Of a stretch of DNA of 64,000 bases, positions 56,806-64,000 are shown piece after piece. The DNA comes from Pseudomonas aestuarii (GTDB lineage Bacteria; Pseudomonadota; Gammaproteobacteria; Pseudomonadales; Pseudomonadaceae): NCBI RefSeq assembly GCF_027988105.1, contig NZ_JAQJZJ010000005.1, forward strand, positions 372,001 through 436,000, in the 5' to 3' direction. Both the position numbers and the translations under genes were made by a program. Positions within the stretch are counted from its first letter, which is position 1; every line of letters starts with the position of its first letter. A model generated the notes under the pieces. That model did no database searches. It had not been told where the DNA came from and saw nothing but the letters and a program-made list of their open reading frames with translations.

Positions 56806-57082
56806 AGCGCTTCCTATCATCATGCGGTGGGAGAAGTCCGGCCGGCGCGCCGCGGGCGCCGGCAGCCTTGTGCCGCTCACTACTGGAGGGGCGGGGCGCT
56901 GCAGCGGACGCTGACGCGGGTCGTTGGCGTGCAGGGATAAGACCACGGGCGGCCGCCCGGTGGAAATCGATAGCCGGACTAGTGGCCATCGAGCCGGTCG
57001 ATGGACGGCGCGTGCTGGTTCCCTGGGACGCTGCGAGCCGGTATGGTGCGCGCTTCGACCCACCGGTAATGGAGAACCCCCG

Positions 57083-57520
57083 ATGAGCCTGCATGGCGAT
57101 TACGACCCGCAGAACATCTTTGCCCAGATCATTCGCGGCGAGGCCCCCTGCTACAAGCTGTACGAGGACGACGACGTGCTCGCCTTCCTCGACCTGTTTC
57201 CGCAGTCCCATGGCCATACCCTGGTGATCCCCAAGCGCGCGGCGGCGCGCACTATCCTCGACATCGATGCGGACAGCCTGTGCAAGCTGATGCGGGTGAC
57301 CCAGCGGCTCACCCAGGCGCTGGTGGACGAGTTGCAGCCGGAGGGCGTGCAGGTGGCGCAGTTCAACGGTGCGCCGGCCGGGCAGACGGTGTTTCACATC
57401 CATATGCACATAGTCCCGCGCTTCGCCGGCCAGGGCCTGGCCGTCCACGCCAGCAGCAAGGCCGACCCGCTCGAGCTGGAAAAGCTGCAGGCACGGCTGC
57501 TGCAGCGCCTTGGCGGCTGA
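57083..57520 (+). CDS. HIT family nucleotide hydrolase
   Basis: A 145-residue HIT protein. Motif HIHMHIVPR gives the histidine triad, and GDYDPQNIFAQIIRGEAPCY with FPQSHGHTLVIPKR is the usual N-terminal half. Members hydrolyse nucleoside phosphoramidates such as adenosine 5'-monophosphoramidate. GGAGAAC precedes the ATG. In P. aeruginosa a HIT gene also lies close to hrpA. It has no signal peptide and is expected in the cytoplasm. Confidence 0.92.
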   Translation: MSLHGDYDPQNIFAQIIRGEAPCYKLYEDDDVLAFLDLFPQSHGHTLVIPKRAAARTILDIDADSLCKLMRVTQRLTQALVDELQPEGVQVAQFNGAPAGQTVFHIHMHIVPRFAGQGLAVHASSKADPLELEKLQARLLQRLGG

Positions 57521-57545
57521 GGGCCGCACGGCAAATACCAACTAG

Positions 57546-57579
57546 GTAGGATGTGGTTGAGCGAAGCGATACCCATCGG
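57546..57579 (+). repeat. Second dispersed repeat type, copy E
   Basis: GTAGGATGTGGTTGAGCGAAGCGATACCCATCGG resembles 61851-61898 (GTAGGATG, then TTTGAGCGTAGCGATACCCA). Such sequences are common between genes in Pseudomonas and have no known function. Confidence 0.65.
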
Positions 57580-57640
57580 TTGTGTTCATGCACGAGTCCA
57601 CGCTCGGGTCGTCTGACGATCTGGCGCCGCGCGCAACCCG

Positions 57641-57740
57641 TAGGGCGCTACTCGCCGCAGGCAGTACGCCGTGGTTGATCGGTGCGGCGCAGTTCTGGCG
57701 GGCTGTCGCTGCGCTCCGAGGCCGCCCTACGCGCCGCCCT
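57641..57740 (+). repeat. Dispersed intergenic repeat, copy B (longest)
   Basis: Shares its left part TAGGGCGCTACTCGCCGCAG with copy A, its middle GGTTGATCGG with copy C, and the core TGGCGGGCTGTCGCTGCGCT with A, C and D. It ends CCGCCCTACGCGCCGCCCTA. Confidence 0.75.
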
Positions 57741-57778
57741 ACGGCCCGAACGAATCGCGCCCGAGCCGCCCTCTGGCG

Positions 57779-60091
57779 CTAGAGGCTTGGTGCGGTCAGC
57801 AGCGGCAGGCGGCAGCGTTCGACTGTCCACCAGCTCGGCAGCAGGCGGCGGATGGCGGGCTGGTTGAAGCGGTCGTCGATCAGGTAGACCACGCCCTGGT
57901 CGTCCTGGGTGCGGATCACCCGGCCGGCGGCCTGCACGACTTTCTGCAGGCCGGGGTAGAGGTAGGTGTAGTCGTAGCCCAGGTGATTGCCGAACATGCC
58001 CTGCATGCGCTGCTTGATTTCCTCGTTGACCGGGTTGATCTGCGGCAGGCCGAGGGTGGCGATGAAGGCGCCGATCAGGCGGTCGCCGGGCAGGTCGATG
58101 CCCTCGCCAAACGCACCGCCGAGCACGGCGAAGCCGATGCCCTGGCTGGTGCTGCTGAAACGCTCGAGAAAGGCCTGGCGCTGGCTCTCGTCCATCTGCC
58201 GTGACTGTTGCCAGATCGGAACCTGCGGATGGGCGGCGCTGAATTCATCCAGCACCAGGCGCAGGTAGGCGTAGCTGCTGAAGAACGCCAGGTAGTTGCC
58301 CGGCCGCTCGGCGAACTGGCGCGCCATCAGTGCGGCGATCGGCGCCAGCGAGTAGTCGCGGTGGGCGAAGCGGGTCGACAGGTTGCTGACCGCCTGCACC
58401 TGCAATTGCTCGGCGCTGAACGGCGACTCGACATCGATCCACGGCGTCTGCTCCGGCAGGCCGAGCAGGTCGGCGTAGAAGGGCGCCGGGCTCAGGGTCG
58501 CGGAGAACAGGGTGCAGCTGTGGGCCGCGGCGAAGCGCGGGGCGAGGAAGGGCGCCGGGACTATATTGCGGATGCACAGGGTCGAGGTCGCCGGCCCGCC
58601 GGGGTTGTCGTCGCGGCTGATGTCGAACAGCGAATGGCTGTCGAAGGCCTCGGCGAGGCGACAGAACAGCATGGCGTCTAGGTAGAAGTGCAGCAACTCG
58701 GCGGCGTTTCCCGCCGGCTGATCGCTGAGGTGATCGGTGAGGGTGCTGACGGCCTTGTGCAGGGCCATGATGAACAGGTCCGGGGCGGCGGGGTAGACCT
58801 GGTAGGCCGCTTGCTGGTCGCGCTGCAGTTGTTGCCAATGGCGGTTGACCCGTTCCAGCGGGCCTTTCATCACTGGCGGGGCGATGCGTCGGAGGGCCTC
58901 GAAGCGGGTCTGCTCGAGTTCGGCGGTGTACATGCCGCGGCCGCGTTCGATCAGGTTGTGTGCCTCGTCCACCAGCAGGGTCACGCGCCACTCGTTGAGC
59001 AGGGTCAGGCCGTGCAGCAGGCCGCCCATGTCGAAGTAGTAGTTGTAGTCGCAGACCACCACGTCGGCCCAGCGGCATAGTTCCTGGCTCAGGTAATAGG
59101 GGCAGATTCGATGCGCCAGCGCGGTTTCGCGCACGCTGTCCTGGTCCAGCCACTGGCGCTCCAGCGCGGCCTGACGCGCGGCCGGCAGACGGTCGTAGAA
59201 ACCCTTGGCCAGCGGGCAGGCGTCGCCGTGGCAAGCCTTGTCCGGGTGTTCGCAGGCCTTGTCGCGGGCGACGTGCTCGAGCACCCGCAGCGGCATCGCC
59301 TGTTCCTGGCTGCGCAGGGTGGCCAGGGCGTCCAGCGCCAGGCGCCGGCCGGGGGTCTTGGCGGTGAGGAAGAACAGACGGTCCAGCGCCTGCTCGGGGA
59401 AGGCCTTGAGCTGCGGAAACAGGGTGCCGAGGGTCTTGCCGATGCCGGTGGTGGCCTGGGCCATCAGGCTGTGGCCGTCGCGGGCGGCGCGGTACACCGC
59501 TTCGGCCAACTGGCGCTGGCCGCTGCGAAACTGCGGGTGGGGGAAGCGCAGGCGCCCGAGCGCCTGGTTGCGCCGCCGGCGATGGTCGCGTTCGTGCACC
59601 GCCCAGGTGATGAAACGGCTGCAGTGCAGCTCGAAGAACCCACGCAGTTCATCGGCGCTGCAGCGCTGATGAAAGGCGGTCTCGTGCTGGCTGAGGACGT
59701 TGAAATAGACCACCGCCAGGTCGATCTCGGCCAGGCCGCGTTGCTGGCACAGCAGCCAGCCGTAGACCTTGGCCTGGGCCCAGTGCAGCAGCCGGTGGTT
59801 CTCCGGGATGCGCGCGATGTCGCCGCGGTGGGTCTTGATCTCTTCCAGACGGTTGGCGTCCGGGTCATAGCCGTCGGCCCGGCCGCGCACCTGCAGACCC
59901 TGGTAGTCGCCGGCGAGCGCCAGCTCCGCCTGGTAACGCGGGCCGCGCCGGGCAACCACGATGGCGTGGCCGGTCATGCCTTCCTGGGCAGTGGGCGAGG
60001 GGGTGAAGCGCAGATCCAGATCGCCGACCTTGGCGGTGAATTCGCACAGCGCGCGCACCGCGACCTGATAGTTCACGAGCCGCGGGTTCAT
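57779..60091 (-). CDS. DinG/XPD-type DNA helicase with N-terminal PD-(D/E)XK nuclease domain
   Basis: 770 residues. The N-terminal part carries a RecB/Cas4-like nuclease signature: D73 (GRADGYD), E84-x-K86 (EEIKTHRGD) and Q106 (WAQAKVYGWLL). Then comes a superfamily 2 XPD/DinG helicase: Walker A TTGIGKT at 214-220, cysteines 280, 287, 292 and 330 as for an Fe-S cluster, DEAH (LLVDEAHNL) near 375, and QAAGRVIRT near the end. It would unwind and cut branched or crosslinked DNA. Its ATG overlaps the fan1 stop (ATGA), so the two proteins are made together. Confidence 0.87.
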   Translation of the reverse strand: MNPRLVNYQVAVRALCEFTAKVGDLDLRFTPSPTAQEGMTGHAIVVARRGPRYQAELALAGDYQGLQVRGRADGYDPDANRLEEIKTHRGDIARIPENHRLLHWAQAKVYGWLLCQQRGLAEIDLAVVYFNVLSQHETAFHQRCSADELRGFFELHCSRFITWAVHERDHRRRRNQALGRLRFPHPQFRSGQRQLAEAVYRAARDGHSLMAQATTGIGKTLGTLFPQLKAFPEQALDRLFFLTAKTPGRRLALDALATLRSQEQAMPLRVLEHVARDKACEHPDKACHGDACPLAKGFYDRLPAARQAALERQWLDQDSVRETALAHRICPYYLSQELCRWADVVVCDYNYYFDMGGLLHGLTLLNEWRVTLLVDEAHNLIERGRGMYTAELEQTRFEALRRIAPPVMKGPLERVNRHWQQLQRDQQAAYQVYPAAPDLFIMALHKAVSTLTDHLSDQPAGNAAELLHFYLDAMLFCRLAEAFDSHSLFDISRDDNPGGPATSTLCIRNIVPAPFLAPRFAAAHSCTLFSATLSPAPFYADLLGLPEQTPWIDVESPFSAEQLQVQAVSNLSTRFAHRDYSLAPIAALMARQFAERPGNYLAFFSSYAYLRLVLDEFSAAHPQVPIWQQSRQMDESQRQAFLERFSSTSQGIGFAVLGGAFGEGIDLPGDRLIGAFIATLGLPQINPVNEEIKQRMQGMFGNHLGYDYTYLYPGLQKVVQAAGRVIRTQDDQGVVYLIDDRFNQPAIRRLLPSWWTVERCRLPLLTAPSL

Positions 60092-61725
60092 GCGTCGGCC
60101 CATTGCACGTAGCAGACGTCCACCGGCATGCCGTGCTCGGCGCAGAACGCCAGCCAGCGCCGCTGGTTGTCCTGCAGGCGGTCGCCGGGGCCTTTGACCT
60201 CGATCATCCGGTAGCGCTGCTGCGCCGGCCAGAATTGGATCAGGTCGGGCATGCCGGCGCGGTTGGCCTTGATATCGTCCAGCAGGCGCTGGAACCAGGC
60301 CCGCAGGTGCGCCGCCGGCAGGCAATCCAGGGCCTGTTCCAGCAACGCTTGATCCAGGGCGTTCCAGAACACGAAGGGCGACTGGATGCCGTATTTGGCG
60401 ACATAGGTCTGGCGGATCGTGCTTTTGTAGGCAGCGGACTCAAGTTGCGCCAGGCAGGTGGCGAACAGTTCGGCGCGGCGCGCCTGGAAGTCGGGGCTGA
60501 GCAGATCCTGCGGGCCGCTCTGGAACGGATGGAAGAAGGCGCCCGGCAGCGGGGCGAAGATCGCCGGCCAGCAGAGCAGGCCAAACAGGCTGCAGATCAG
60601 GCTGTTCTCGACGTAGTACACCGGCGCGTCCGGTTCGCTCAGGTGCAGCTTGACCCCATCCTCGACACTCTGGCCTGCGGGCCTGGGCAGGCACAGGTCG
60701 AGGCGGGCCGGCGCGGGCAGCTGCGGTTTGCGCGGTTGCGCCAGGCCGAGCTGGCGGCGCAGGCGCAGCAGCACGCGTTCCAGCCCCTGTGCCTCGGCCT
60801 CGTTTTCCGGCGCGGCGGCGGCCTGGCTGGCCAGCTCATGGGCTTCGCTGGCGCGGCCCAGGCGTTCCAGTACGCGGATGCGGCGCAGGCGGGCGCCGGC
60901 AAACGGGCAGTCGCTATAGCAGGCCAGGGCGTGTTCCAGCTCGCCGGCGCGCTCTAGTTGCTGGCCCAGGCGAAACAGCAGCTTGGCCCGGCGCATGACG
61001 AGAAAGGGCGTGGCGCAGTCCAGCGCGGCGATCTGTTGCAGCACTTCGGCGACCGGCTCGCCGGCCTCGCCACGTTCGCGGCAGCGCTGCAACGCCAGGT
61101 AGCAGTCCACCTCTGCACGCTGGCGGAATACCCGCGAGTCGGCACTCAGCGCGACCGGCTCGTAGCGCAAGATGCCGAGCTCGGCGAGGACGAACTCCGA
61201 CCAGTCCTGCCGCAGGTTGCCGAAAAACATCAGGCGCAGGCGTTCGCAGAGCGGATTGATCGCCAGGCTGTACACCCGCTCGTCCAGCCCCGGGCACCAG
61301 TCGGCAAAGCTGCGCGGCTGGCTGTGCTCGGCGGCCAGCTGAGCGAGCAATTCGGCTTTCTTCAGGGCTCTGTGTGCGCGCGCAGCGAAGGCCTCGAGCA
61401 GCTCCTCCTTGCGCAGCAGGTCAAACAACTCCGCCAGCGTCAGCTCGGCGTCGTTGTGGATCCAGCCGGCGTCGAGCAGCGCCTGGGCGGCATGGCGCGG
61501 GCAGCCGATCTCGGCGTAGACCAGCTTGCTGGCGCGAAAATGCGGGCCCTTGCGCATGATCATGCGCACCAGCAACGCCTGGCTGGGCAGCGCCAGTTCG
61601 CCGAAGCGGCGCAGGAACGCCTGCTCCTCGTCCAGCAACAGGTCGTGGTGACGCTCCCGCAGCCAGGCCAGGGCTTTATGAAAGTTGCTCAGGTAATACA
61701 GGCTGGGGTCGAGCTGAGGCTGCAT
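60088..61725 (-). CDS. fan1: FAN1-type VRR-NUC structure-specific nuclease
   Basis: A 545-residue protein: N-terminal SAP-like region (FGELALPSQALLVRMIMRKG), a helical TPR-like middle with many Leu-Arg repeats, and a C-terminal VRR-NUC domain (GMPDLIQFW, then YRMIEVKGPGDRLQDNQRRW), with the PD and ExK metal residues. FAN1 homologues, including that of P. aeruginosa, cut 5' flaps and unhook DNA interstrand crosslinks. The start is uncertain between ATG 61725 and 61749; neither has a good ribosome binding site. It is coupled to the nuclease-helicase downstream. Confidence 0.88.
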   Translation of the reverse strand: MQPQLDPSLYYLSNFHKALAWLRERHHDLLLDEEQAFLRRFGELALPSQALLVRMIMRKGPHFRASKLVYAEIGCPRHAAQALLDAGWIHNDAELTLAELFDLLRKEELLEAFAARAHRALKKAELLAQLAAEHSQPRSFADWCPGLDERVYSLAINPLCERLRLMFFGNLRQDWSEFVLAELGILRYEPVALSADSRVFRQRAEVDCYLALQRCRERGEAGEPVAEVLQQIAALDCATPFLVMRRAKLLFRLGQQLERAGELEHALACYSDCPFAGARLRRIRVLERLGRASEAHELASQAAAAPENEAEAQGLERVLLRLRRQLGLAQPRKPQLPAPARLDLCLPRPAGQSVEDGVKLHLSEPDAPVYYVENSLICSLFGLLCWPAIFAPLPGAFFHPFQSGPQDLLSPDFQARRAELFATCLAQLESAAYKSTIRQTYVAKYGIQSPFVFWNALDQALLEQALDCLPAAHLRAWFQRLLDDIKANRAGMPDLIQFWPAQQRYRMIEVKGPGDRLQDNQRRWLAFCAEHGMPVDVCYVQWADA

Positions 61726-61850
61726 GGGAAAACCGGATACTGTTTGCATATACAGATATCAGCGTGGCGCGCGCTTTGCAACGAGCAGGGGATGGGAGGC
61801 TCAGTCGGGTCCGCGGTCGCGCGGTAACCCGCAGTGTACAGGGTGCTACC

Positions 61851-61898
61851 GTAGGATGGCGCGGGCCGCGTAGGTTTGAGCGTAGCGATACCCATAGG
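61851..61898 (+). repeat. Second dispersed repeat type, copy F
   Basis: GTAGGATGGCGCGGGCCGCG then TAGGTTTGAGCGTAGCGATACCCATAGG; compare copy E at 57546-57579. It lies between fan1 and the lipoprotein gene. Confidence 0.6.
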
Positions 61899-62003
61899 CG
61901 CGCCCCGGATTGACTGCTTTACTTGAGCGCGGCCGCCACACCGTCAATACTGAGCCGGCGTCCGTGCGTCAGTACTCCGATAATCCACCCATGAAGGATT
62001 CCC

Positions 62004-62429
62004 ATGCGATTGATTTGTGCAGTACTGCCCTTGCTGGTGTTGGCCGGTTGTTCGTCCTTTCAGGCCGCCCCGGAGAAGGTCACTGCGGTGCCCAGCGAAC
62101 GCATGCTGGCCTACCAGCAGCCGGTCGAAGGCAGCGGACTGATCGTGGTCAATCGCGACCTGGGCATGCTCGGCGGCGGCTGCTACGTGGCGGTGCTGGT
62201 CGATCGCCAGGTGGCGGCGCGCATCGGCATCGGCGAAGAGGCGCGTTTGCATGTACCGCCGGGTAACCGGGTGGTCGGCATTGGCATCGATCGGGCTGAC
62301 GATACCCTCTGCGGCAAGGGCCGGCTGCGCCGCGAACTGGTGGTGCCCGTGGTCGCAGGCGAAAGCCAGCACCTGCGCATTCTCAGCGAGGCCAAGAGCG
62401 GCTTCGATATCCGGGTTGCCACGCCCTGA
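62004..62429 (+). CDS. Small lipoprotein of unknown function
   Basis: A 141-residue protein with a clear lipoprotein signal (MRLICAVLPLLVLAGCSSFQ, Cys 16 after LAG). The mature part holds GGGCYVAVLVDRQVAARI and HVPPGNRVVGIGID; a small beta-rich domain is likely. Similar Pseudomonas lipoproteins are sometimes annotated 3-isopropylmalate dehydratase, surely wrongly. AAGGA lies before the ATG. No functional clue from neighbours. Confidence 0.85.
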   Translation: MRLICAVLPLLVLAGCSSFQAAPEKVTAVPSERMLAYQQPVEGSGLIVVNRDLGMLGGGCYVAVLVDRQVAARIGIGEEARLHVPPGNRVVGIGIDRADDTLCGKGRLRRELVVPVVAGESQHLRILSEAKSGFDIRVATP

Positions 62430-62672
62430 TCGCTGGCGCGGCAGGCGATGGTTTCGGCATCGGATATATCCAGTTGGTAGTGAGGTAAGCGCGAATTGGC
62501 TTAACCCAGATGACTAGCGGCCTTGGCAGGCGCGGATTCAGCGCTCACAATTTGACGTGAGTTGAACGAACTAAAATTTGGCTTGAACCGCTAGGGAATA
62601 ATCAGAAACGCCGAAAACAAAAGGATGAATATTCATCACCGCTCGAAGCCCTCGCCAGCGGCGTGGCCTGCT

Positions 62673-62723
62673 TTATGAGCGGCGGTAATGGTCATTGGCT
62701 GATCCATCCTTTGGTTTTTCCAT
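62673..62723 (-). other. Mini-ORF or broken small gene (minus strand)
   Basis: GCGGAGATAACACCATG gives a ribosome binding site and start at 62723. The frame MEKPKDGSANDHYRRS stops at 62673. In the next frame the sequence continues as MTITAAHKAGHAAGEGFER. A GGATGGAT tandem duplication separates the two; a single GGAT would give one 27-residue peptide. Low confidence that this is expressed. Confidence 0.3.
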
Positions 62724-62749
62724 GGTGTTATCTCCGCTATATGCGCGCC

Positions 62750-62893
62750 CTAGTCTCGACGCAAGCCAGGATGGATGATCAAAGGTTTGCTCATCTCATT
62801 GCTCATGACTAATTCTCCGTACCGCTTAGCTGAAGAGGCCGTCCTAATGATTGCAGCAGCGATCAGCAGCAATAGATTGTTTGTCTGGGCCAA
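62750..62893 (-). other. Possible small gene or gene remnant (minus strand)
   Basis: A frame open from 62922 to a stop at 62750 reads like protein: DDYIELAQTNNLLLLIAAAI, then IRTASSAKRYGELVMSNEMS and KPLIIHPGLRRD. Only a TTG at 62893 or an internal ATG at 62806 (with ACGGAGAA upstream) could start it. It looks like the 3' part of a lost gene, or an 18-residue leader peptide. Not identified. Confidence 0.35.
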
Positions 62894-63008
62894 CTCGATG
62901 TAATCGTCAAGTAGCGATCTGAGTCAGCAGAGTCCGATTTCAGCTGTCGCTTGTCTGTGTTGAGAGACGAAGCCGCTTCCTAGCGTACCCACGCATAGGA
63001 TGCTAGTT

Positions 63009-64000
63009 ATGCAAACCATTCGCAGCACGCTGGTGGTGATGGATGCACAGCCTGACCCTCTACTGCTGGATAGAGCCACGCTGATCGCCAGCGCTACCTC
63101 CTCGCACTTGCACTTGCTGGCCTGTAACAAGAACAACCACTCATCATCGGATCTGCAGGCAACAGAGGATTTTCTGCGCCAGCAAGGTTTCAGCGTCAGT
63201 TCAGAGCAGGCCTGGAAGCACAGCCTGCACAAGACCATCATCGCCGTGCAGCAGGAGCAGGAATGCGGCCTGGTGATCAAGCGGCATCTGCCCGACAACC
63301 CACTGCTCAAGACCTTTTTACCCTCCGAAGACTGGAAGCTGTTGCGTTTCTGCCCCTGCCCTGTGCTGATCGTCAAAAGCACCGAGTCTTGGGCTGGAGG
63401 TGTGATTCTGGCGGCCATCGACGCCGGTAATAGCGACGTCGATCATCGGATCCTGCATGCCGGTATTGTCGGGCATGGTCACGACATTGCCCAGATGACT
63501 GGCGGCGTCCTGCACATGATGTCCGCCCACCCCTGTGCCGAATTGTTGTCTGCCGATCCTGTCTATCACCTCAAGGAAAGCATCCATGCGATGTACCACG
63601 AGCACTGCAGGGCGCTGCAAGCCGAATACGAGGTCAGCGACGAACGCCTGCATATCGAAGAAGGTCCAGCCGATGAGCTGATCCCGTCTGTCGCCGAGCG
63701 GCTGAGGGTCACACTCACCGTGATTGGCAGCGTCGCCCGCACTGGCCTGTCTGGAGCCTTGCTCGGTAACACGGCCGAAAACATTCTCGACAGCCTGAAC
63801 TCGGACGTGCTGGTACTCAAACCCGATGACATCATCAGCCACCTTGAGGAACTGGCATCGCCTCCGCACAATCAGGTGCTGGATAGCGCCATCCACTCCT
63901 GGCCTTATAGCCATACCGCGCATCTGGAGGTGCCAACGACTCAGTCCGTCAGTTACAGCAAGGAGGCGTCCAGTCGGCAAACGGATACCCCATCAATCAG
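63009..64000 (+). CDS. Tandem universal stress protein, UspE-like (cut by window end)
   Basis: At least 330 codons open from ATG 63009 to the window edge. Two UspA-type domains: first about residues 1-125 (MQTIRSTLVVMDAQPDPLLL, ending CPCPVLIVKS), second about 130-280 (GGVILAAIDAGNSDVDHRIL, then GSVARTGLSGALLGNTAENI and DVLVLKPDD), which has the GxxG-type nucleotide-binding motif as in UspE. The C-terminal tail beyond 285 is longer than in E. coli UspE (316 residues in all). Pseudomonas members of this kind aid anaerobic survival; the role here is inferred. Confidence 0.88.
   Translation, partial: MQTIRSTLVVMDAQPDPLLLDRATLIASATSSHLHLLACNKNNHSSSDLQATEDFLRQQGFSVSSEQAWKHSLHKTIIAVQQEQECGLVIKRHLPDNPLLKTFLPSEDWKLLRFCPCPVLIVKSTESWAGGVILAAIDAGNSDVDHRILHAGIVGHGHDIAQMTGGVLHMMSAHPCAELLSADPVYHLKESIHAMYHEHCRALQAEYEVSDERLHIEEGPADELIPSVAERLRVTLTVIGSVARTGLSGALLGNTAENILDSLNSDVLVLKPDDIISHLEELASPPHNQVLDSAIHSWPYSHTAHLEVPTTQSVSYSKEASSRQTDTPSI

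Larger units (their letters stand above)
62430..63008. other. 579-base intergenic region with coding remnants on the minus strand
   Basis: Between the lipoprotein and UspE-like genes. The minus strand shows two short frames with good ribosome binding sites, described separately. I saw no clear ANR box before the UspE-like gene. The first 200 bases hold nothing recognisable. Confidence 0.5.

Noticed and set aside
62430..63008. ANR box before the UspE-like gene
   Set aside because: No site close to TTGAT-N4-ATCAA was found, although related usp genes often have one.
62924..63418. 164-codon minus-strand frame
   Set aside because: It lies opposite the UspE-like gene, whose own frame has clear UspA motifs; the minus frame has none.

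Overview
The window is a G+C-rich stretch of a Pseudomonas chromosome. The assignment rests on gene content and order: mutS | cinA/pncC - recA - recX, the LOG / metallo-beta-lactamase / phosphoketolase-like / PA3611-like genes beside recA, erdR-dgkA, divergent finR-fpr, rhlG, the braCDEFG transporter, rapA - hypothetical - alkB-like - small ORF - ccoM, and phaJ1 - lipase - fadD2 - fadD1 - hrpA. From memory these are blocks known from P. aeruginosa, but there they lie at several chromosomal places, so the window looks like a joined series of conserved blocks. I saw no rRNA, tRNA, CRISPR array, insertion sequence or prophage gene.

Layout. 1-2.9 kb: 5' part of mutS (minus), divergent pncC, then recA (perfect LexA box) and recX with a terminator. 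3-9.2 kb: LOG-family nucleotide hydrolase, beta-CASP RNA nuclease, a divergent phosphoketolase-family enzyme, a secreted PA3611-like protein. 9.3-14.2 kb: tapT overlapping a DMT exporter tail to tail, erdR, dgkA, finR/fpr. 14.3-20.4 kb: PAS-GAF-GGDEF protein, trmO, a DUF2182/DUF1326 pair, rhlG, DUF1456, and an RluB/RluF-like protein lacking the usual catalytic aspartate. 20.5-25.6 kb: braC-braDEFG branched-chain amino acid transporter, with a structured element at its 3' end. 25.9-35.9 kb: small DUF2288 and DUF5064 genes, a PhnDCEE-type oxyanion transporter, an oxidoreductase/isomerase pair, an NMT1-GGDEF sensor and an MFS transporter. 36-40.7 kb: rapA, alkB-like block and ccoM under tandem ANR boxes. 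40.8-50.6 kb: TetR/HlyD/ABC-2 exporter, DUF1993, phaJ1, lipase, fadD2 and fadD1. 50.8-64 kb: hrpA, a frameshifted lipoprotein hydrolase, GST, HIT protein, a nuclease-helicase plus FAN1 operon, a lipoprotein and a UspE-like protein cut by the window end.

Themes are DNA/RNA maintenance (mutS, recA, recX, fan1 with its helicase, rapA, hrpA, alkB-like, trmO, tapT), fatty-acid activation and beta-oxidation side reactions (fadD1/2, phaJ1, rhlG, lipase), low-oxygen respiration (ccoM), redox defence (finR-fpr) and c-di-GMP signalling. Most of the window is ordinary chromosome. The points most worth a second look are the nuclease-helicase/FAN1 operon, the ccoM control region, the pentanucleotide-repeat frameshift, the pseudouridine-synthase-like protein without its aspartate, the Met- and Cys-rich DUF2182/DUF1326 pair, the structured element after braG, and coding relics in two intergenic regions.
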